From positions 4,132,001 through 4,196,000 of the forward strand of contig NZ_CP023449.1 in the NCBI RefSeq assembly GCF_002355275.1: DNA of 64,000 nt. Direction: 5' to 3'. The translations under genes and the position numbers were made by a program. Below the pieces are notes generated by a model, which saw only the letters and a program-made list of their open reading frames with translations, ran no database searches and was not told where the DNA came from. Of this stretch, positions 17,597 to 26,872 are shown in pieces (within the stretch, counting starts at the first letter, position 1; each line of letters begins with the position of its first letter). Source of the DNA: Rhizorhabdus dicambivorans (GTDB lineage Bacteria > Pseudomonadota > Alphaproteobacteria > Sphingomonadales > Sphingomonadaceae).

Positions 17597-17672
17597 ATCC
17601 CTGCCCTCTCATCACGCCCGATGGCGAGTTCGCCTAATGGACGACGCAGACGTCGATCGACGTCGACCGCTT

Positions 17673-19769
17673 TTATTGTCGCTCGACGAAACCCCTGCCC
17701 TCGCTCACCAAGCGCTCGATCAATGGCGACGGCGTGAAGTCCGCGCCATGCGCGGCCTCGAGCTCCTTCAGCCGCGCTAGAATCTTCGGAAGACCTTCGA
17801 GATCGGCCCAGAACATTGGCCCGCCGCGATACCTCGGCCAACCATAGCCAGTGATCCAGACGATATCGATATCAGACGCACGAACGGCGATCTTGTCATC
17901 GAGGATGCGCGCACCTTCGTTAACCATCGCATAGAGGACGCGATCCCGGACTTCGTCTTCACTCACGTTGCGCTGGGCGACACCCTGATTTGCAGCGAAG
18001 TCGGCGATCACCTTTGCGGCGATCGGCGACGGCGTCGGATTGCGCTGCTCGTCATAATCATAGTAGCCGCCGCCGCTCTTCTGGCCGTGCCGACCCATTT
18101 CATTCAGAATCTCGCGCACGGTGGACGAAGCGCTGGTCTCACGATCCCAGCCCACGTCGAGTCCGACCAGATCGCGCATCTGGAGATGCCCCATCGGGAA
18201 GCCGAATTCGTATAATACTCTGTCGATTTCGGAAGGCGTCGCGCCTTCGAGCAGCAGCTTATTCACCTCCCGATCGCGTGCGGCCAGAATGCGATTGCCA
18301 ACGAAGCCGAAGCCGTTGCCGACGGTAACGCCGACCTTGCCGATCGTCTTGGCTAGCTTTGCCGCTGTCGCCACGATCGGCAGGGCGGTGTAATTGGTAC
18401 GCACGATCTCGAGCAGCTTCATGATATTGGCCGGCGAGAAGAAGTGCAGACCGATCACGCTGGCAGGGCGCGACGTCGCGGCCGCGATGACCTCCACATC
18501 GAGATAGGAGGTGTTGGTCGCAAGAATCGCGCCGGGCTTGGCGATCTTGTCTAGCTTGGCGAAGACCTCCTTCTTCACGTTTATATTCTCGAACACGGCT
18601 TCGATGATCAGGTCGCAATCGGCAAGGTCTTCGAGGGCTAGCGACGGCGTCAGCAGGCCCATACGGATCTCGATATACTCGGCCTTCATCTTCCCCTTGG
18701 CGGCGGTGTTCTCATAGTTTTTGCGGATGAGGCCGAGGCCGCGATCGAGCGCCTCCTGCTTCGTCTCGACGATAACCGACGGGATGCCGGCATTGAGGAA
18801 GTTCATCACGATGCCGCTGCCCATCGTGCCCGCGCCGATTACGCCGACCTTGGCAATCGGCAGCGTCGGGGTATCGGGCTCGACGTCGTCGATCTTGGCG
18901 GCCTGGCGCTCGGCGAAAAAAACATGGCGCATCGCCGCCGACTGGCTGTCTTGGAGCAGTTCATCGAACAGCTCGCGCTCGCGCGCCATGCCCTCGTCGA
19001 ACGACAGCTGCAGCGCCCCCTCAACGCTGCGGATGATATTCTCGGGCGCCTTGAAGCCACGAAACCTCTTCGCATTGGCTTTGCGAAAATCAGTGAATAG
19101 TTTCGGATTGGCACGCGCCTCGTCGAGCTTACCGCTCCGATGCCGGACCTTCACGAGCGGGCGCCTCTCGTCGAGCACCTTGTTAGCAAAGTTGATCGCA
19201 CCCTTGCGCAGTTCACCTTCCTCGACCAGTTCGTCAAACAGGCCCATTGTCAACGCGGGGCCGGCCGCCAGCAGCGCGCCGCTGGTCATCAGATCGAGCG
19301 CCTTTTCAACGCCGATCACGCGTGGCAGGCGTTGAGTGCCGCCCGCTCCCGGCAACAGGCCGAGATTGACTTCGGGCAGGCCGACCCGCGCCGAAGGAAC
19401 GCCGACCCGATAATGGGCGACAAGCGCGGTTTCGAGGCCACCACCCAATGCGGTGCCGTGGATCGCGGCGATAACAGGTTTGGTAGCATTTTCGATCTGC
19501 GCCAGCATCGCGCGGAGCGAAGGTTCGATCATCCTCTTGCCGAATTCCGTAATGTCGGCGCCTGCGAAAAAGGTCCGGCCCTCGCAGACCAGCACGATCG
19601 CTCCGACAGCTGCATCTTGCTCAGCCTGGGTGATCGCGAGGGAAACGCCCTGGCGCACGGCGGCGCCCAAGGCATTTACCGGCGGATAGTTCACTGTAAC
19701 GACCGCGATGCGGCCCTCCAGAGCGCTGCTGACGACCGCGTCGGTCACCAGACTGCCAGCCGCCGCCAT
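17673..19769 (-). CDS. FadB/FadJ-like bifunctional enoyl-CoA hydratase / 3-hydroxyacyl-CoA dehydrogenase
   Basis: A 698-residue fusion in the usual order. The N-terminal crotonase domain (about 10-190) has oxyanion-hole segments 'FFAGADITEF' and 'GTALGGGLETAL'. The NAD-binding 3-hydroxyacyl-CoA dehydrogenase domain starts with 'GVIGAGTMGSGI' near residue 300, with the catalytic His in 'GLHFFSPA'. C-terminal dehydrogenase domains follow. It hydrates enoyl-CoA and oxidises the resulting 3-hydroxyacyl-CoA. The ATG at 19769 overlaps the thiolase stop by one base (TGATG); a longer reading to 19817 runs into the thiolase gene. With the thiolase and the crotonase at 21430 it forms a beta-oxidation set. 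Confidence 0.94.
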   Translation of the reverse strand: MAAAGSLVTDAVVSSALEGRIAVVTVNYPPVNALGAAVRQGVSLAITQAEQDAAVGAIVLVCEGRTFFAGADITEFGKRMIEPSLRAMLAQIENATKPVIAAIHGTALGGGLETALVAHYRVGVPSARVGLPEVNLGLLPGAGGTQRLPRVIGVEKALDLMTSGALLAAGPALTMGLFDELVEEGELRKGAINFANKVLDERRPLVKVRHRSGKLDEARANPKLFTDFRKANAKRFRGFKAPENIIRSVEGALQLSFDEGMARERELFDELLQDSQSAAMRHVFFAERQAAKIDDVEPDTPTLPIAKVGVIGAGTMGSGIVMNFLNAGIPSVIVETKQEALDRGLGLIRKNYENTAAKGKMKAEYIEIRMGLLTPSLALEDLADCDLIIEAVFENINVKKEVFAKLDKIAKPGAILATNTSYLDVEVIAAATSRPASVIGLHFFSPANIMKLLEIVRTNYTALPIVATAAKLAKTIGKVGVTVGNGFGFVGNRILAARDREVNKLLLEGATPSEIDRVLYEFGFPMGHLQMRDLVGLDVGWDRETSASSTVREILNEMGRHGQKSGGGYYDYDEQRNPTPSPIAAKVIADFAANQGVAQRNVSEDEVRDRVLYAMVNEGARILDDKIAVRASDIDIVWITGYGWPRYRGGPMFWADLEGLPKILARLKELEAAHGADFTPSPLIERLVSEGRGFVERQ

Positions 19770-20977
19770 CACGCGCGCTCGAACAGCGCGGCCAGGCCCT
19801 GGCCGCCGCCTATGCACATCGTCTCCAGACCATAACGACCCTGGCGGCGCTGTAATTCGCGGGTGAGTGTAGCGAGGATGCGGCCGCCAGTGGCGCCGAT
19901 CGGGTGCCCGAGCGAAATTCCCGAGCCATTGACATTAAGCTTGTCGCGCCCGGGATCGATGGCATCCCAACTCCAGCTTTTGAGGCAAGCGAGCACCTGC
20001 GGCGCAAAGGCTTCGTTAAGTTCGAGCAGATCGACATCATCCCAGCCGAGGCCGGTCCGTGCGAATAATCTTTGGACCGCTGGCACCGGGCCGATGCCCA
20101 TACGTGACGGATCGCAGCCAGCCGCTGCCCAGCTGTGAAACCATGCGATCGGCTCGAGGCCCAGTTCTTCAAGCTTATCCTCGGCGACGACCAGGCAGGC
20201 CGCTGCCGCATCATTTTGCTGGCTGGCATTCCCCGCGGTCACAACGCCGTTCTTTTCGATTGGCTTCAACTGCGCGAGCGATTGCAACGTGGCATCGGCG
20301 CGAATGCCTTCGTCCCGGGCGAAGATCAGCGGGTCGCCGCGCTTCTGGGGCACAGGTACCGGGACCAGCTCATCGTCGAACTTGCCTTCGGCCCACGCCT
20401 TAGCGGCCCGCTGATGGCTCATCGCGGCATATTCGTCGCAAGCCTCACGGTCGATGCAGTAATCCCTAGCTAGATTGTTAGCGGTTTCAATCATGCCGCT
20501 GATGACGCCATAGCGGCTTATCGGCTGCGACATAATGCGGGCGCGCGTGAGCCGATCGTGCATCTGCGTGGAACCCGTACGGGCGCCCCAGCGATGGTCG
20601 AGCGAGTAATATTCGACGTTCGACATGCTTTCGACGCCGCCTGCGATGACGACGTCAGCGGCTCCGGTCTGGATGCGCATCGCAGCGTCGATCACCGCCT
20701 GCAAGCCCGAGCCGCAGCGGCGATCGAGCTGCACCCCCGGAACGGATTCGGGCAGCCCCGCCGCCAGTGCAGACCAGCGAGCGATGCACGGTGCCTCACC
20801 ACTGGCATAGCCCTGGCTGAAAACGATGTCGTCGATCCGCTCGGGATCGATCCGCGTGCGCTCGACCAGCGCCTTGATGACGATTGCTCCTAATTCCCCC
20901 GCGCTCAGCGACTTCAGCGAGCCGCCATATTTGCCGACGGCGGTGCGGACGGGGGAAATGATGGCAGCTCTACGCAT
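19769..20977 (-). CDS. Acetyl-CoA C-acyltransferase (thiolase)
   Basis: A 402-residue thiolase of normal length. The acyl-accepting Cys is in 'RRCGSGLQAV' near residue 91, the His in 'GHPIGATGG' near residue 358 and the second catalytic Cys in 'CIGGGQG' near residue 388. It cleaves 3-ketoacyl-CoA to acetyl- (or propionyl-) CoA and a shortened acyl-CoA. I chose the ATG at 20977 because AAGG precedes it by 5 nt and 'MRRAAIISPVRTAVG' is the usual thiolase opening. It lies between the ferredoxin and the FadB-like gene, overlapping the latter by one base. Side-chain shortening of an imported substrate is likely. Confidence 0.95.
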   Translation of the reverse strand: MRRAAIISPVRTAVGKYGGSLKSLSAGELGAIVIKALVERTRIDPERIDDIVFSQGYASGEAPCIARWSALAAGLPESVPGVQLDRRCGSGLQAVIDAAMRIQTGAADVVIAGGVESMSNVEYYSLDHRWGARTGSTQMHDRLTRARIMSQPISRYGVISGMIETANNLARDYCIDREACDEYAAMSHQRAAKAWAEGKFDDELVPVPVPQKRGDPLIFARDEGIRADATLQSLAQLKPIEKNGVVTAGNASQQNDAAAACLVVAEDKLEELGLEPIAWFHSWAAAGCDPSRMGIGPVPAVQRLFARTGLGWDDVDLLELNEAFAPQVLACLKSWSWDAIDPGRDKLNVNGSGISLGHPIGATGGRILATLTRELQRRQGRYGLETMCIGGGQGLAALFERA

Positions 20978-21064
20978 ATTAACCTTGTTTTTCGGAGCGC
21001 CGGGCTCGGACGATATTCGCAATACCGAGCAGCCCGCTCGGCAGTCAGATAGGCGCTGAGAGCC

Positions 21065-21382
21065 TCAGTCGAGCGGGGGGACGGTCACGATGAGACCGTC
21101 CAGCTGTGGGCTGAGCATGACCTGGCAGGTCAGACGGCTGTCATCGGTGACATGCAAGGCGCAATCGAGCATCGCTATCTCCATCTCGCTCGGCGCGGGC
21201 AGACGCTGTCTGAACTCGGCCTCGATATAGGCATGGCAGGTGGCGCATGACAGGTTGCCACCGCAATCGCCAATGATGCCGTCAATCCCATTGCTGACGG
21301 CTGCCTGCATCAAGGTATTCTCCTCGCAGGCGCTCACCGTTTTCATCTCTCCGTCAGGAAGGCGGAAATTGACCTTGATCAT
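21065..21382 (-). CDS. [2Fe-2S] ferredoxin (adrenodoxin/putidaredoxin type)
   Basis: A 105-residue electron carrier with ligands in 'DCGGNLSCATC' (residues about 40-50) and a fourth Cys in 'LTCQVML' near residue 86. This spacing is that of vertebrate-type ferredoxins that serve cytochromes P450. AAGGGA lies upstream of the ATG at 21382, which decides the start over an in-frame 21427. It is two genes downstream of a P450 in the same operon and is probably its electron donor. No ferredoxin reductase gene is seen in the window, so a reductase elsewhere must be shared. Confidence 0.93.
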   Translation of the reverse strand: MIKVNFRLPDGEMKTVSACEENTLMQAAVSNGIDGIIGDCGGNLSCATCHAYIEAEFRQRLPAPSEMEIAMLDCALHVTDDSRLTCQVMLSPQLDGLIVTVPPLD

Positions 21383-21429
21383 AAAATCCCTTTGTCGGTC
21401 TCGATGTGGAAGGGCAGGCCCCGTCAAGG

Positions 21430-22230
21430 CTATCTCCCGGTGAAAATCGGCACACGCTTATCCCGAAAGGCCGTGACAGCCTCGTAATGATCCTTCGACA
21501 GATAGGTGTATGTTTCTGCGCCCAGATGGGCCTCCATCACCCCGTCAAGCATGCGCCGCAGGAGCAGGTTGATCGCAGCCTTCGTGGTATTGATCGCGAG
21601 AGTCGCTCCGTTAGCTAGGCGATCGGCCATCTCGTTCACGGCGCGATCAAGGTTCGGGATGTCCGCGACAGCCTGGGTAATGAGCCCGATCTGCGCTGCT
21701 TCGGCACCGGTCATGGCGTCGCCGGTCAGCAGATAGCGGCGCGCGTTCGTAAAGCCGATGAGCATCGGCCACATAAACGCGCCTCCATCGCCCGCTGCGA
21801 GGCCTACCTTGACATGGGTATCCGCGATCTGGGCATGTTCGACCATATAGCTAAAATCTGCCATGACGGCGAGGCTAGCGCCCAGCCCCATTGCATGCCC
21901 GTTGACCCGCGCGATCAAAGGCTTTTCCAGGCGCAGCATCGAGTAGATGATTTCCTTGGCCTCGCGATTGCCGCGGATCCAGTCCTCATGCTCGCCACGC
22001 TCAATCCGGGCAGCCATGTTCTTGATGTCCCCGCCGGCGGAAAAAGCCTTCTCCCCAGCGCCGGTGATTATGACCACAGCGGTGTCGGGATCATGATTGA
22101 TAACATGAAAAATGCGCGCGAGTTCGCCGTGCATCCCAGGCTCGTTGGCGTTGAGCGGAGGATTGTCGAGCGTAATTGTCAGGATTTTGCCGCGCTTGTC
22201 GAGCTTCAGACTCTTGAAACTGTCGTACAT
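21430..22230 (-). CDS. Enoyl-CoA hydratase/isomerase (crotonase) family protein
   Basis: A 266-residue crotonase-fold protein. The oxyanion-hole segments are 'KAFSAGGDIKNM' near residue 65 and 'NGHAMGLGASLAV' near residue 107. One catalytic Glu position, usually after the second segment, appears as Ala-Ser ('GLGASLAV'), so it may be an isomerase, a hydrolase or a modified hydratase rather than a classical hydratase. GGAGAAG precedes the ATG at 22230. It lies 43 nt after the P450 gene and 47 nt before the ferredoxin gene. A beta-oxidation role beside FadB and thiolase is reasonable; the exact reaction is open. Confidence 0.88.
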   Translation of the reverse strand: MYDSFKSLKLDKRGKILTITLDNPPLNANEPGMHGELARIFHVINHDPDTAVVIITGAGEKAFSAGGDIKNMAARIERGEHEDWIRGNREAKEIIYSMLRLEKPLIARVNGHAMGLGASLAVMADFSYMVEHAQIADTHVKVGLAAGDGGAFMWPMLIGFTNARRYLLTGDAMTGAEAAQIGLITQAVADIPNLDRAVNEMADRLANGATLAINTTKAAINLLLRRMLDGVMEAHLGAETYTYLSKDHYEAVTAFRDKRVPIFTGR

Positions 22231-22273
22231 ATCTTCTCCGGATTTTGGCTGGGAACCACGCTGCGGCATCCCG

Positions 22274-23479
22274 TTATCCCCAGCTCAGCCAGAGCTCCTG
22301 CATCGAATTGGTCGCGCCGATTGTGGCAACCGGCGTTGTCCCGCTCTTGATCCTGAATTCAGGGATTCTTTTCAGCCATTCCTGGAGGAAGACCTTCATT
22401 TCCATGCGAGCGAGCGCGATGCCCGGGCACCGGTGCGGCCCATTACCGAACGCGGCCGACGGGATAGGCGGAGGCCGGTCGAAGTCCACCTCCAGCGGCA
22501 TGTTCACCTGCTGAGGGTCGAGCCCGTGCAGGCAGTTGGGAACGAGAACCATATCGTCCTTGCGGAGCAGAACCCCTTTATAATTGTAATCCGCGGTCAT
22601 GATTCGCGCGGTGTTCGCGACGCCGTGGCGACGGATCAGCTCATCGATGGCCTTCGGGATGCGGTCGGGATTGGCGACGAGGTCCTCGCGATGCCCGGGA
22701 TTGAGCGCCAGGAATCTGGCGAAGAAGCCGAGCATGGACGCGACGGTGTCGAGGCCCCCGGCCAGCAATAGCGCGCACATGCCGAGCAGATCCTGTTCGG
22801 CGATCGGTTGGCCATCGACCTTGCTGTGCACGACATGGCTGAGAACGTCGCTTCCCGGAGAAGCTCGCCGATCCTCGATTTTGTCGATGATATATCTCAC
22901 CATCCCTGCGCGGGCAGCCTGGGTGTCGACTAGCTCTTTCGCCTGGGTATTCTGGTGGGACAGCGGCAAGAGGACTTTGGCATCCTCGAGCGGAAGTCCC
23001 ATCATTTTGAGAAATACTGTGATCGGCAGCACATGGGCGATCTCGCTGACGAACTCGCACTCGCCCTTGTCGATGACCTTGTCGATCGCCTCCAGCAGCA
23101 CCGACCGCGTCACCGTTTCGAGCGCGGCGACGGCCTTCGGTGAGAAGGCCGGCGACAGCACGGCGCGGTAGGCGAAATGCCTCGGCGGATCGACGTCGAT
23201 GGGGGGCGAGGGGATGCCGCGCCGCCCCTTCGGAATAGCGCCCTCGCGCATCGAGAAATGCTCATGGTCCTTCTGGGCCGCTTCGATGTCGTCGGCACGG
23301 GTGAAAACCCAATGGCCGCCATTCTGGTTGGTCCAGAAGATTGGCGGATGCGTGTCACGCACTTCGGTCCAGACGATCTGCGCGTCGCCATCCGGCACCT
23401 TAAGCGCGAACATGTCGAAATCGGCGTCGACCAGCGCCTGCGGAATGGCCTGGCGCGTCTGGTCAGCGGTACCCAACAT
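22274..23479 (-). CDS. Cytochrome P450
   Basis: A 401-residue soluble bacterial P450. The I-helix oxygen-binding segment is 'LLLAGGLDTVAS' near residue 240, the ExxR motif is in 'IDELIRR' near residue 282, and the haem-ligand Cys is in 'FGNGPHRCPGIALAR' near residue 352. The pattern is that of class I P450s fed by a [2Fe-2S] ferredoxin, and such a ferredoxin is encoded two genes downstream. AGGAGG precedes the ATG at 23479 by 5 nt. It sits 9 nt after the TonB receptor gene. It probably makes the first hydroxylation of the imported compound. Confidence 0.95.
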   Translation of the reverse strand: MLGTADQTRQAIPQALVDADFDMFALKVPDGDAQIVWTEVRDTHPPIFWTNQNGGHWVFTRADDIEAAQKDHEHFSMREGAIPKGRRGIPSPPIDVDPPRHFAYRAVLSPAFSPKAVAALETVTRSVLLEAIDKVIDKGECEFVSEIAHVLPITVFLKMMGLPLEDAKVLLPLSHQNTQAKELVDTQAARAGMVRYIIDKIEDRRASPGSDVLSHVVHSKVDGQPIAEQDLLGMCALLLAGGLDTVASMLGFFARFLALNPGHREDLVANPDRIPKAIDELIRRHGVANTARIMTADYNYKGVLLRKDDMVLVPNCLHGLDPQQVNMPLEVDFDRPPPIPSAAFGNGPHRCPGIALARMEMKVFLQEWLKRIPEFRIKSGTTPVATIGATNSMQELWLSWG

Positions 23480-23488
23480 CAAAACCTC

Positions 23489-25909
23489 CTATTCGAAGCG
23501 AGCGGTCAACTCGATTCCGAACATCCGCGGCGGCGAAAAGCCGAGCGCAGTGGTGCCGATCGAGCCGTAACTGGGGTTGGGGAATACCTGCGCCGCCACG
23601 TTGAAGACGTTCCGCATGTAGAAGCCGAGATCGATCGGGCGACCGAGCAAGTTCTTCCAGTCGATGCGCAGGTTGGTGAGGGTGTAGCTGCGCGTCTGAT
23701 ATGGTGCGCTGCTTTCGGGCAGCGCAGCGGCCTGCGCCGGATTGATATAGGTCGCCGCAAGCTGCTGCCGCGACTGGAACAGCTCGTCGATCGCCGTCCG
23801 TCCCATATAGGCGACGTTCACCGAAAGACCGAGCTCGCCATTATCACCTGGCAGATCGGCCGTGTAATTCGCATCGGCCGTCAGTTGATGCTTGGGCACG
23901 CCCGCAAATTTGCGATCGGAGAAGTCCTGGACCACGCCGTTCACCAGATTGTCGAACTTCTTATATTTCGGCCGGAGATAAGCGTAGCTGACGTTCAACG
24001 TCAGCCCGTCGAGCGGACGGGCGACGATCTCGGTTTCGAGCCCGTCGACCTTGCCCGATGCCGCATTGAAGATCGACTGGGCGATCGTCGCCGGCGGCAC
24101 GATCACGGTAACCGAACGCTGGAGACCCTTATAGTCGGCGTGGAACAGTGCCGCGTTGAACCGCATCGGCACCGATCCCAGGTCAAAGTCGGATTTGATC
24201 CCGGCTTCGTAGTTCATCACGGTTTCCGGATCGAACGGCAGACGCTGCGCGGCGGTGATCGCCCTGTAGTTGAAGCCGCCCGAGCGATATCCCCGGCTCT
24301 GGGTAAGATAGAGGATGGTCTTTGGCGCAGCCCGATAGGTGAGGCCAAGAGTCCAAGTCGGTTCGCGGAACGACTTGCGCGCCTTGATATCACAATCGGC
24401 TAGCGCGAGGGGCACGCCGGTTGGCCCGAGAAGGCCGCAACGCGGCACATAGGGTATCCCGAGCACATTTTGCAGGAAGCGGTCGGGCTGCGTCTGGGTC
24501 AGCCACTGGATATGGCGCGAATCACGCGTATATCGGCCACCGGCGGTGAAGGTCAGCGCGTCGGTCAGCTCGAAGTCGGCCTGGGCATATGCCGCCAAGC
24601 TGGTATTCTTGACGTTGGCAAGGAAGGGCGAAATTGCCGAAGCCAGATTGAGCGGGTTCAGAACCGACGTCGGCTGCCCATAGGGGCTGCTTTCGAACTT
24701 GAGATAATAGATGCCGGCGACCCAGCTCAGCCTGTCGTCGAAGGATTTTCCCAAGAGCTGCAGCTCTTCGGAAAATGTATCCGACGAGCTGAATTGGTGT
24801 GCTTCCACCGTCGGCAAGGCGGTGCCGGTCACGTTGAAAAAGCCCGACTCCTTCACGTTGCGATAGCCGATGATGTTCTTTACGGTAATGCCGCCGACCG
24901 TCAGGCTCGTTGTGTTTACCGCGCCATAGGTGCGAACCTTCTCGAACGGCTGAAAGCGCGAATAGACTTTGGTGAAATCGTCGCCCGGTCGCCAGACCTG
25001 GTCCAAGATCGCGCCATATTGGTCATAGCCCGGCGCGGTCGATGCAGCTCCCTTGAAATTGGCCGCCGGGCTGTTCGGATTGACGGCCACCACCCGGGGA
25101 ATGACGGTCTGATCGCGTTGCTTCGAATAGAAGGCAACCAGGTAATTCTCTAGGTTGTCGGCGGGCCTCCATATGACCGAAGGACGGATATCGACGACAC
25201 GGTCGCCGCCGCCGCGAACGTCAGTATGCCCCGGTGCTATCGACTTCTGATAGCCATGGTTGCGTTTGAAATAGCCTGCCAACCGGAGGTCGACCGTTTC
25301 CGACGCTGGCAGGTTGATGAAGCCGCGGAGGCCGACCGTGCCGTAATTGCCGAGGGTACCGGTCACCGAACCCTCGAACTCGTCCGTCGGCTTGGCCGGC
25401 CTGACAGTTAAGGCTCCACCATCGGCATTTCGACCGAACAGCGTCCCTTGCGGCCCGCGAAGCACCTGAACGTCTGCCAGATCATAGAAGGCGGTGTTCA
25501 CCCCATTGCTGGGCAGCATCACCATTTCCGCGAAGTAGATCGCGGTGGGGGTATCTTGCGCGGGAACATTGCCATACATGCGCTGCCCCCGCAGCGCGAT
25601 GTTGACGGACGAGGGCCGGCCGCCCTGCAACTCGGCGCGGAAGCCGGGCGCCAGCTGCTGAACGTCGGTCATCTGGAGGATTCCGCGCCGGTCGAGCTGC
25701 GCCTGGTTCGCTGCCACCACCGAAACAGGGACGTCCTGCAGCCGCTCCTCGCGCCGCCGCGCCGTAACGATGATGTCCTGCACGCCCTCATCGTCAATCG
25801 GCACGGCCGTCGTCTCCTGTGCCTGGGCTGGAGCAGCCGCCAATGCCAGCCCCGTGCTTGCCGCAAGAAGAGCGGCGGTTGTGACGTTGCCTAGCTGTTT
25901 GGATTTCAT
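23489..25909 (-). CDS. TonB-dependent outer-membrane receptor, copy 3 (operon head)
   Basis: An 806-residue receptor. A signal peptide of about 30 residues ends in 'AQA', the TonB-box region is 'DIIVTARRR', and the plug includes 'QVLRGPQGTLFGRNADGG'. The barrel ends in 'LTARFE', with Phe next to last. It differs clearly from the two receptors in the 5-11 kb region and belongs to a separate receptor subfamily. It heads an eight-gene minus-strand operon (P450, crotonase, ferredoxin, thiolase, FadB, molybdoenzyme pair). The AGAGGTATCTCT box at 26014-26025 lies about 105 bp upstream, so this transport and degradation unit is probably controlled as one. Confidence 0.95.
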   Translation of the reverse strand: MKSKQLGNVTTAALLAASTGLALAAAPAQAQETTAVPIDDEGVQDIIVTARRREERLQDVPVSVVAANQAQLDRRGILQMTDVQQLAPGFRAELQGGRPSSVNIALRGQRMYGNVPAQDTPTAIYFAEMVMLPSNGVNTAFYDLADVQVLRGPQGTLFGRNADGGALTVRPAKPTDEFEGSVTGTLGNYGTVGLRGFINLPASETVDLRLAGYFKRNHGYQKSIAPGHTDVRGGGDRVVDIRPSVIWRPADNLENYLVAFYSKQRDQTVIPRVVAVNPNSPAANFKGAASTAPGYDQYGAILDQVWRPGDDFTKVYSRFQPFEKVRTYGAVNTTSLTVGGITVKNIIGYRNVKESGFFNVTGTALPTVEAHQFSSSDTFSEELQLLGKSFDDRLSWVAGIYYLKFESSPYGQPTSVLNPLNLASAISPFLANVKNTSLAAYAQADFELTDALTFTAGGRYTRDSRHIQWLTQTQPDRFLQNVLGIPYVPRCGLLGPTGVPLALADCDIKARKSFREPTWTLGLTYRAAPKTILYLTQSRGYRSGGFNYRAITAAQRLPFDPETVMNYEAGIKSDFDLGSVPMRFNAALFHADYKGLQRSVTVIVPPATIAQSIFNAASGKVDGLETEIVARPLDGLTLNVSYAYLRPKYKKFDNLVNGVVQDFSDRKFAGVPKHQLTADANYTADLPGDNGELGLSVNVAYMGRTAIDELFQSRQQLAATYINPAQAAALPESSAPYQTRSYTLTNLRIDWKNLLGRPIDLGFYMRNVFNVAAQVFPNPSYGSIGTTALGFSPPRMFGIELTARFE

Positions 25910-26013
25910 GATCGACCCTCTCCGTCCGGCTCAGCGCCCTGTTCGTTTTTCTCAGCTCCGTTCGCCTTTGCGGAACCATGAGCACTCAGTATCAAAAAAA
26001 CTTCCTCTATTAA

Positions 26014-26025
26014 AGAGGTATCTCT
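26014..26025. promoter_or_regulatory. Regulon box 1 (AGAGGTATCTCT), upstream of TonB receptor 3
   Basis: Imperfect palindrome in an AT-rich setting (TTAAAGAGGTATCTCTAATTA). It overlaps the stop codon of the SnoaL-like gene (26024-26026) and precedes the receptor start by about 105 bp. It is the best match to the repeated box. Confidence 0.7.
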
Positions 26026-26686
26026 AATTATCATCATGAGGCGTCTGACGCGCGCAGGCCGCATGATCAACCGGCAGCGCGCCCGGCGATCCCTCGACCA
26101 GCGCATCGAGCCACCGGTAGGATTCATCGGCAGCGCCGCGTTGGCCGCGCAGGCGCGCGTAGCTATGAACGCCTTCTCCATCCGGCAGACCGGCATAGGG
26201 GGCGACGCTGCTCCACTCGAGAATCAGTTTCTTTCGGGCTATTTTCCAGACGCCGCCGCGTTTTTCGAAGCGGTCTGCGTAGCGAAGGCCGAGGATGAAT
26301 TGATATTCCCGATCAGCGTCCCCGCCTAGCTCGGCGAATCTGGTGGTGCCTATCGCCTTCTCAATTGCTTCCCTACCCTTTGCCAGTCGATGGTAGGCAA
26401 CGGCATAGGTCTCGGTGATCGCATGACGGCCACGCCAGTCGATCAACAAGTTCATCATGTAATGGCTGGTCATCGCAAACATTTTGCGAACACGACCGTT
26501 CTCCCCGAACATTGCCGGTATGAATTCTGCGGATGGCCCGGTGTTCGGGCCGCCATCGAATTCGCCGTCGGCCCAGAAGCTCGCATGGAGCAGATCGAGA
26601 TCGAGCCGGTCCAGCCCGCGGAACCAGCGATAGATGACTTGCCGGATTTCCTCCCGATCCGACAATTCTTCCAATGTCATTGCCAT
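26024..26686 (-). CDS. NTF2/SnoaL-like domain protein
   Basis: A 220-residue protein opening 'MTLEELSDREEIRQVIYRWFRGLDRLD', the typical start of a SnoaL-like polyketide-cyclase/ring-hydroxylating-dioxygenase-beta fold. 'LHASFWADGEFD' near residue 37 and 'HYMMNLLIDWRG' near residue 75 fit the cone-shaped barrel. Members include isomerases, dehydratases and small oxygenase subunits. I chose the ATG at 26686; a second one at 26680 is possible. Regulon box 2 abuts the start codon, which is unusual. It is divergent from the SDR gene at 26891. The function cannot be stated, but its promoter links it to the surrounding catabolic genes. Confidence 0.78.
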   Translation of the reverse strand: MAMTLEELSDREEIRQVIYRWFRGLDRLDLDLLHASFWADGEFDGGPNTGPSAEFIPAMFGENGRVRKMFAMTSHYMMNLLIDWRGRHAITETYAVAYHRLAKGREAIEKAIGTTRFAELGGDADREYQFILGLRYADRFEKRGGVWKIARKKLILEWSSVAPYAGLPDGEGVHSYARLRGQRGAADESYRWLDALVEGSPGALPVDHAACARQTPHDDN

Positions 26687-26688
26687 AA

Positions 26689-26700
26689 AGAGATACCTGA
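26689..26700. promoter_or_regulatory. Regulon box 2 (AGAGATACCTGA)
   Basis: Matches AGAGATACCTCT in 10 of 12 positions. It ends two bases before the ATG of the SnoaL-like gene on the minus strand, so a bound protein would cover its ribosome-binding region. Confidence 0.5.
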
Positions 26701-26751
26701 GGAGAGCGCAATGCGGCCGGTTCTGGAGGAAGGCGAGCATCAAAGTTCTTT

Positions 26752-26763
26752 AGAGATGCCTCT
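26752..26763. promoter_or_regulatory. Regulon box 3 (AGAGATGCCTCT)
   Basis: Sits in TTTAGAGATGCCTCTTTA between the SnoaL-like gene (minus) and the SDR gene (plus), 66 bp from the former and about 130 bp from the latter. The arms AGAG/CTCT are exact. It could serve both divergent promoters. Confidence 0.65.
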
Positions 26764-26872
26764 TTACCCCCCTTCTGTCAATGTCGCGCAACGGCCGATA
26801 ACCCGCTCGCACGAACTGACGGCTGAACGGTCGGCACAGATCGACGAAGGCTTTTTTCGACTGACGACGAGC

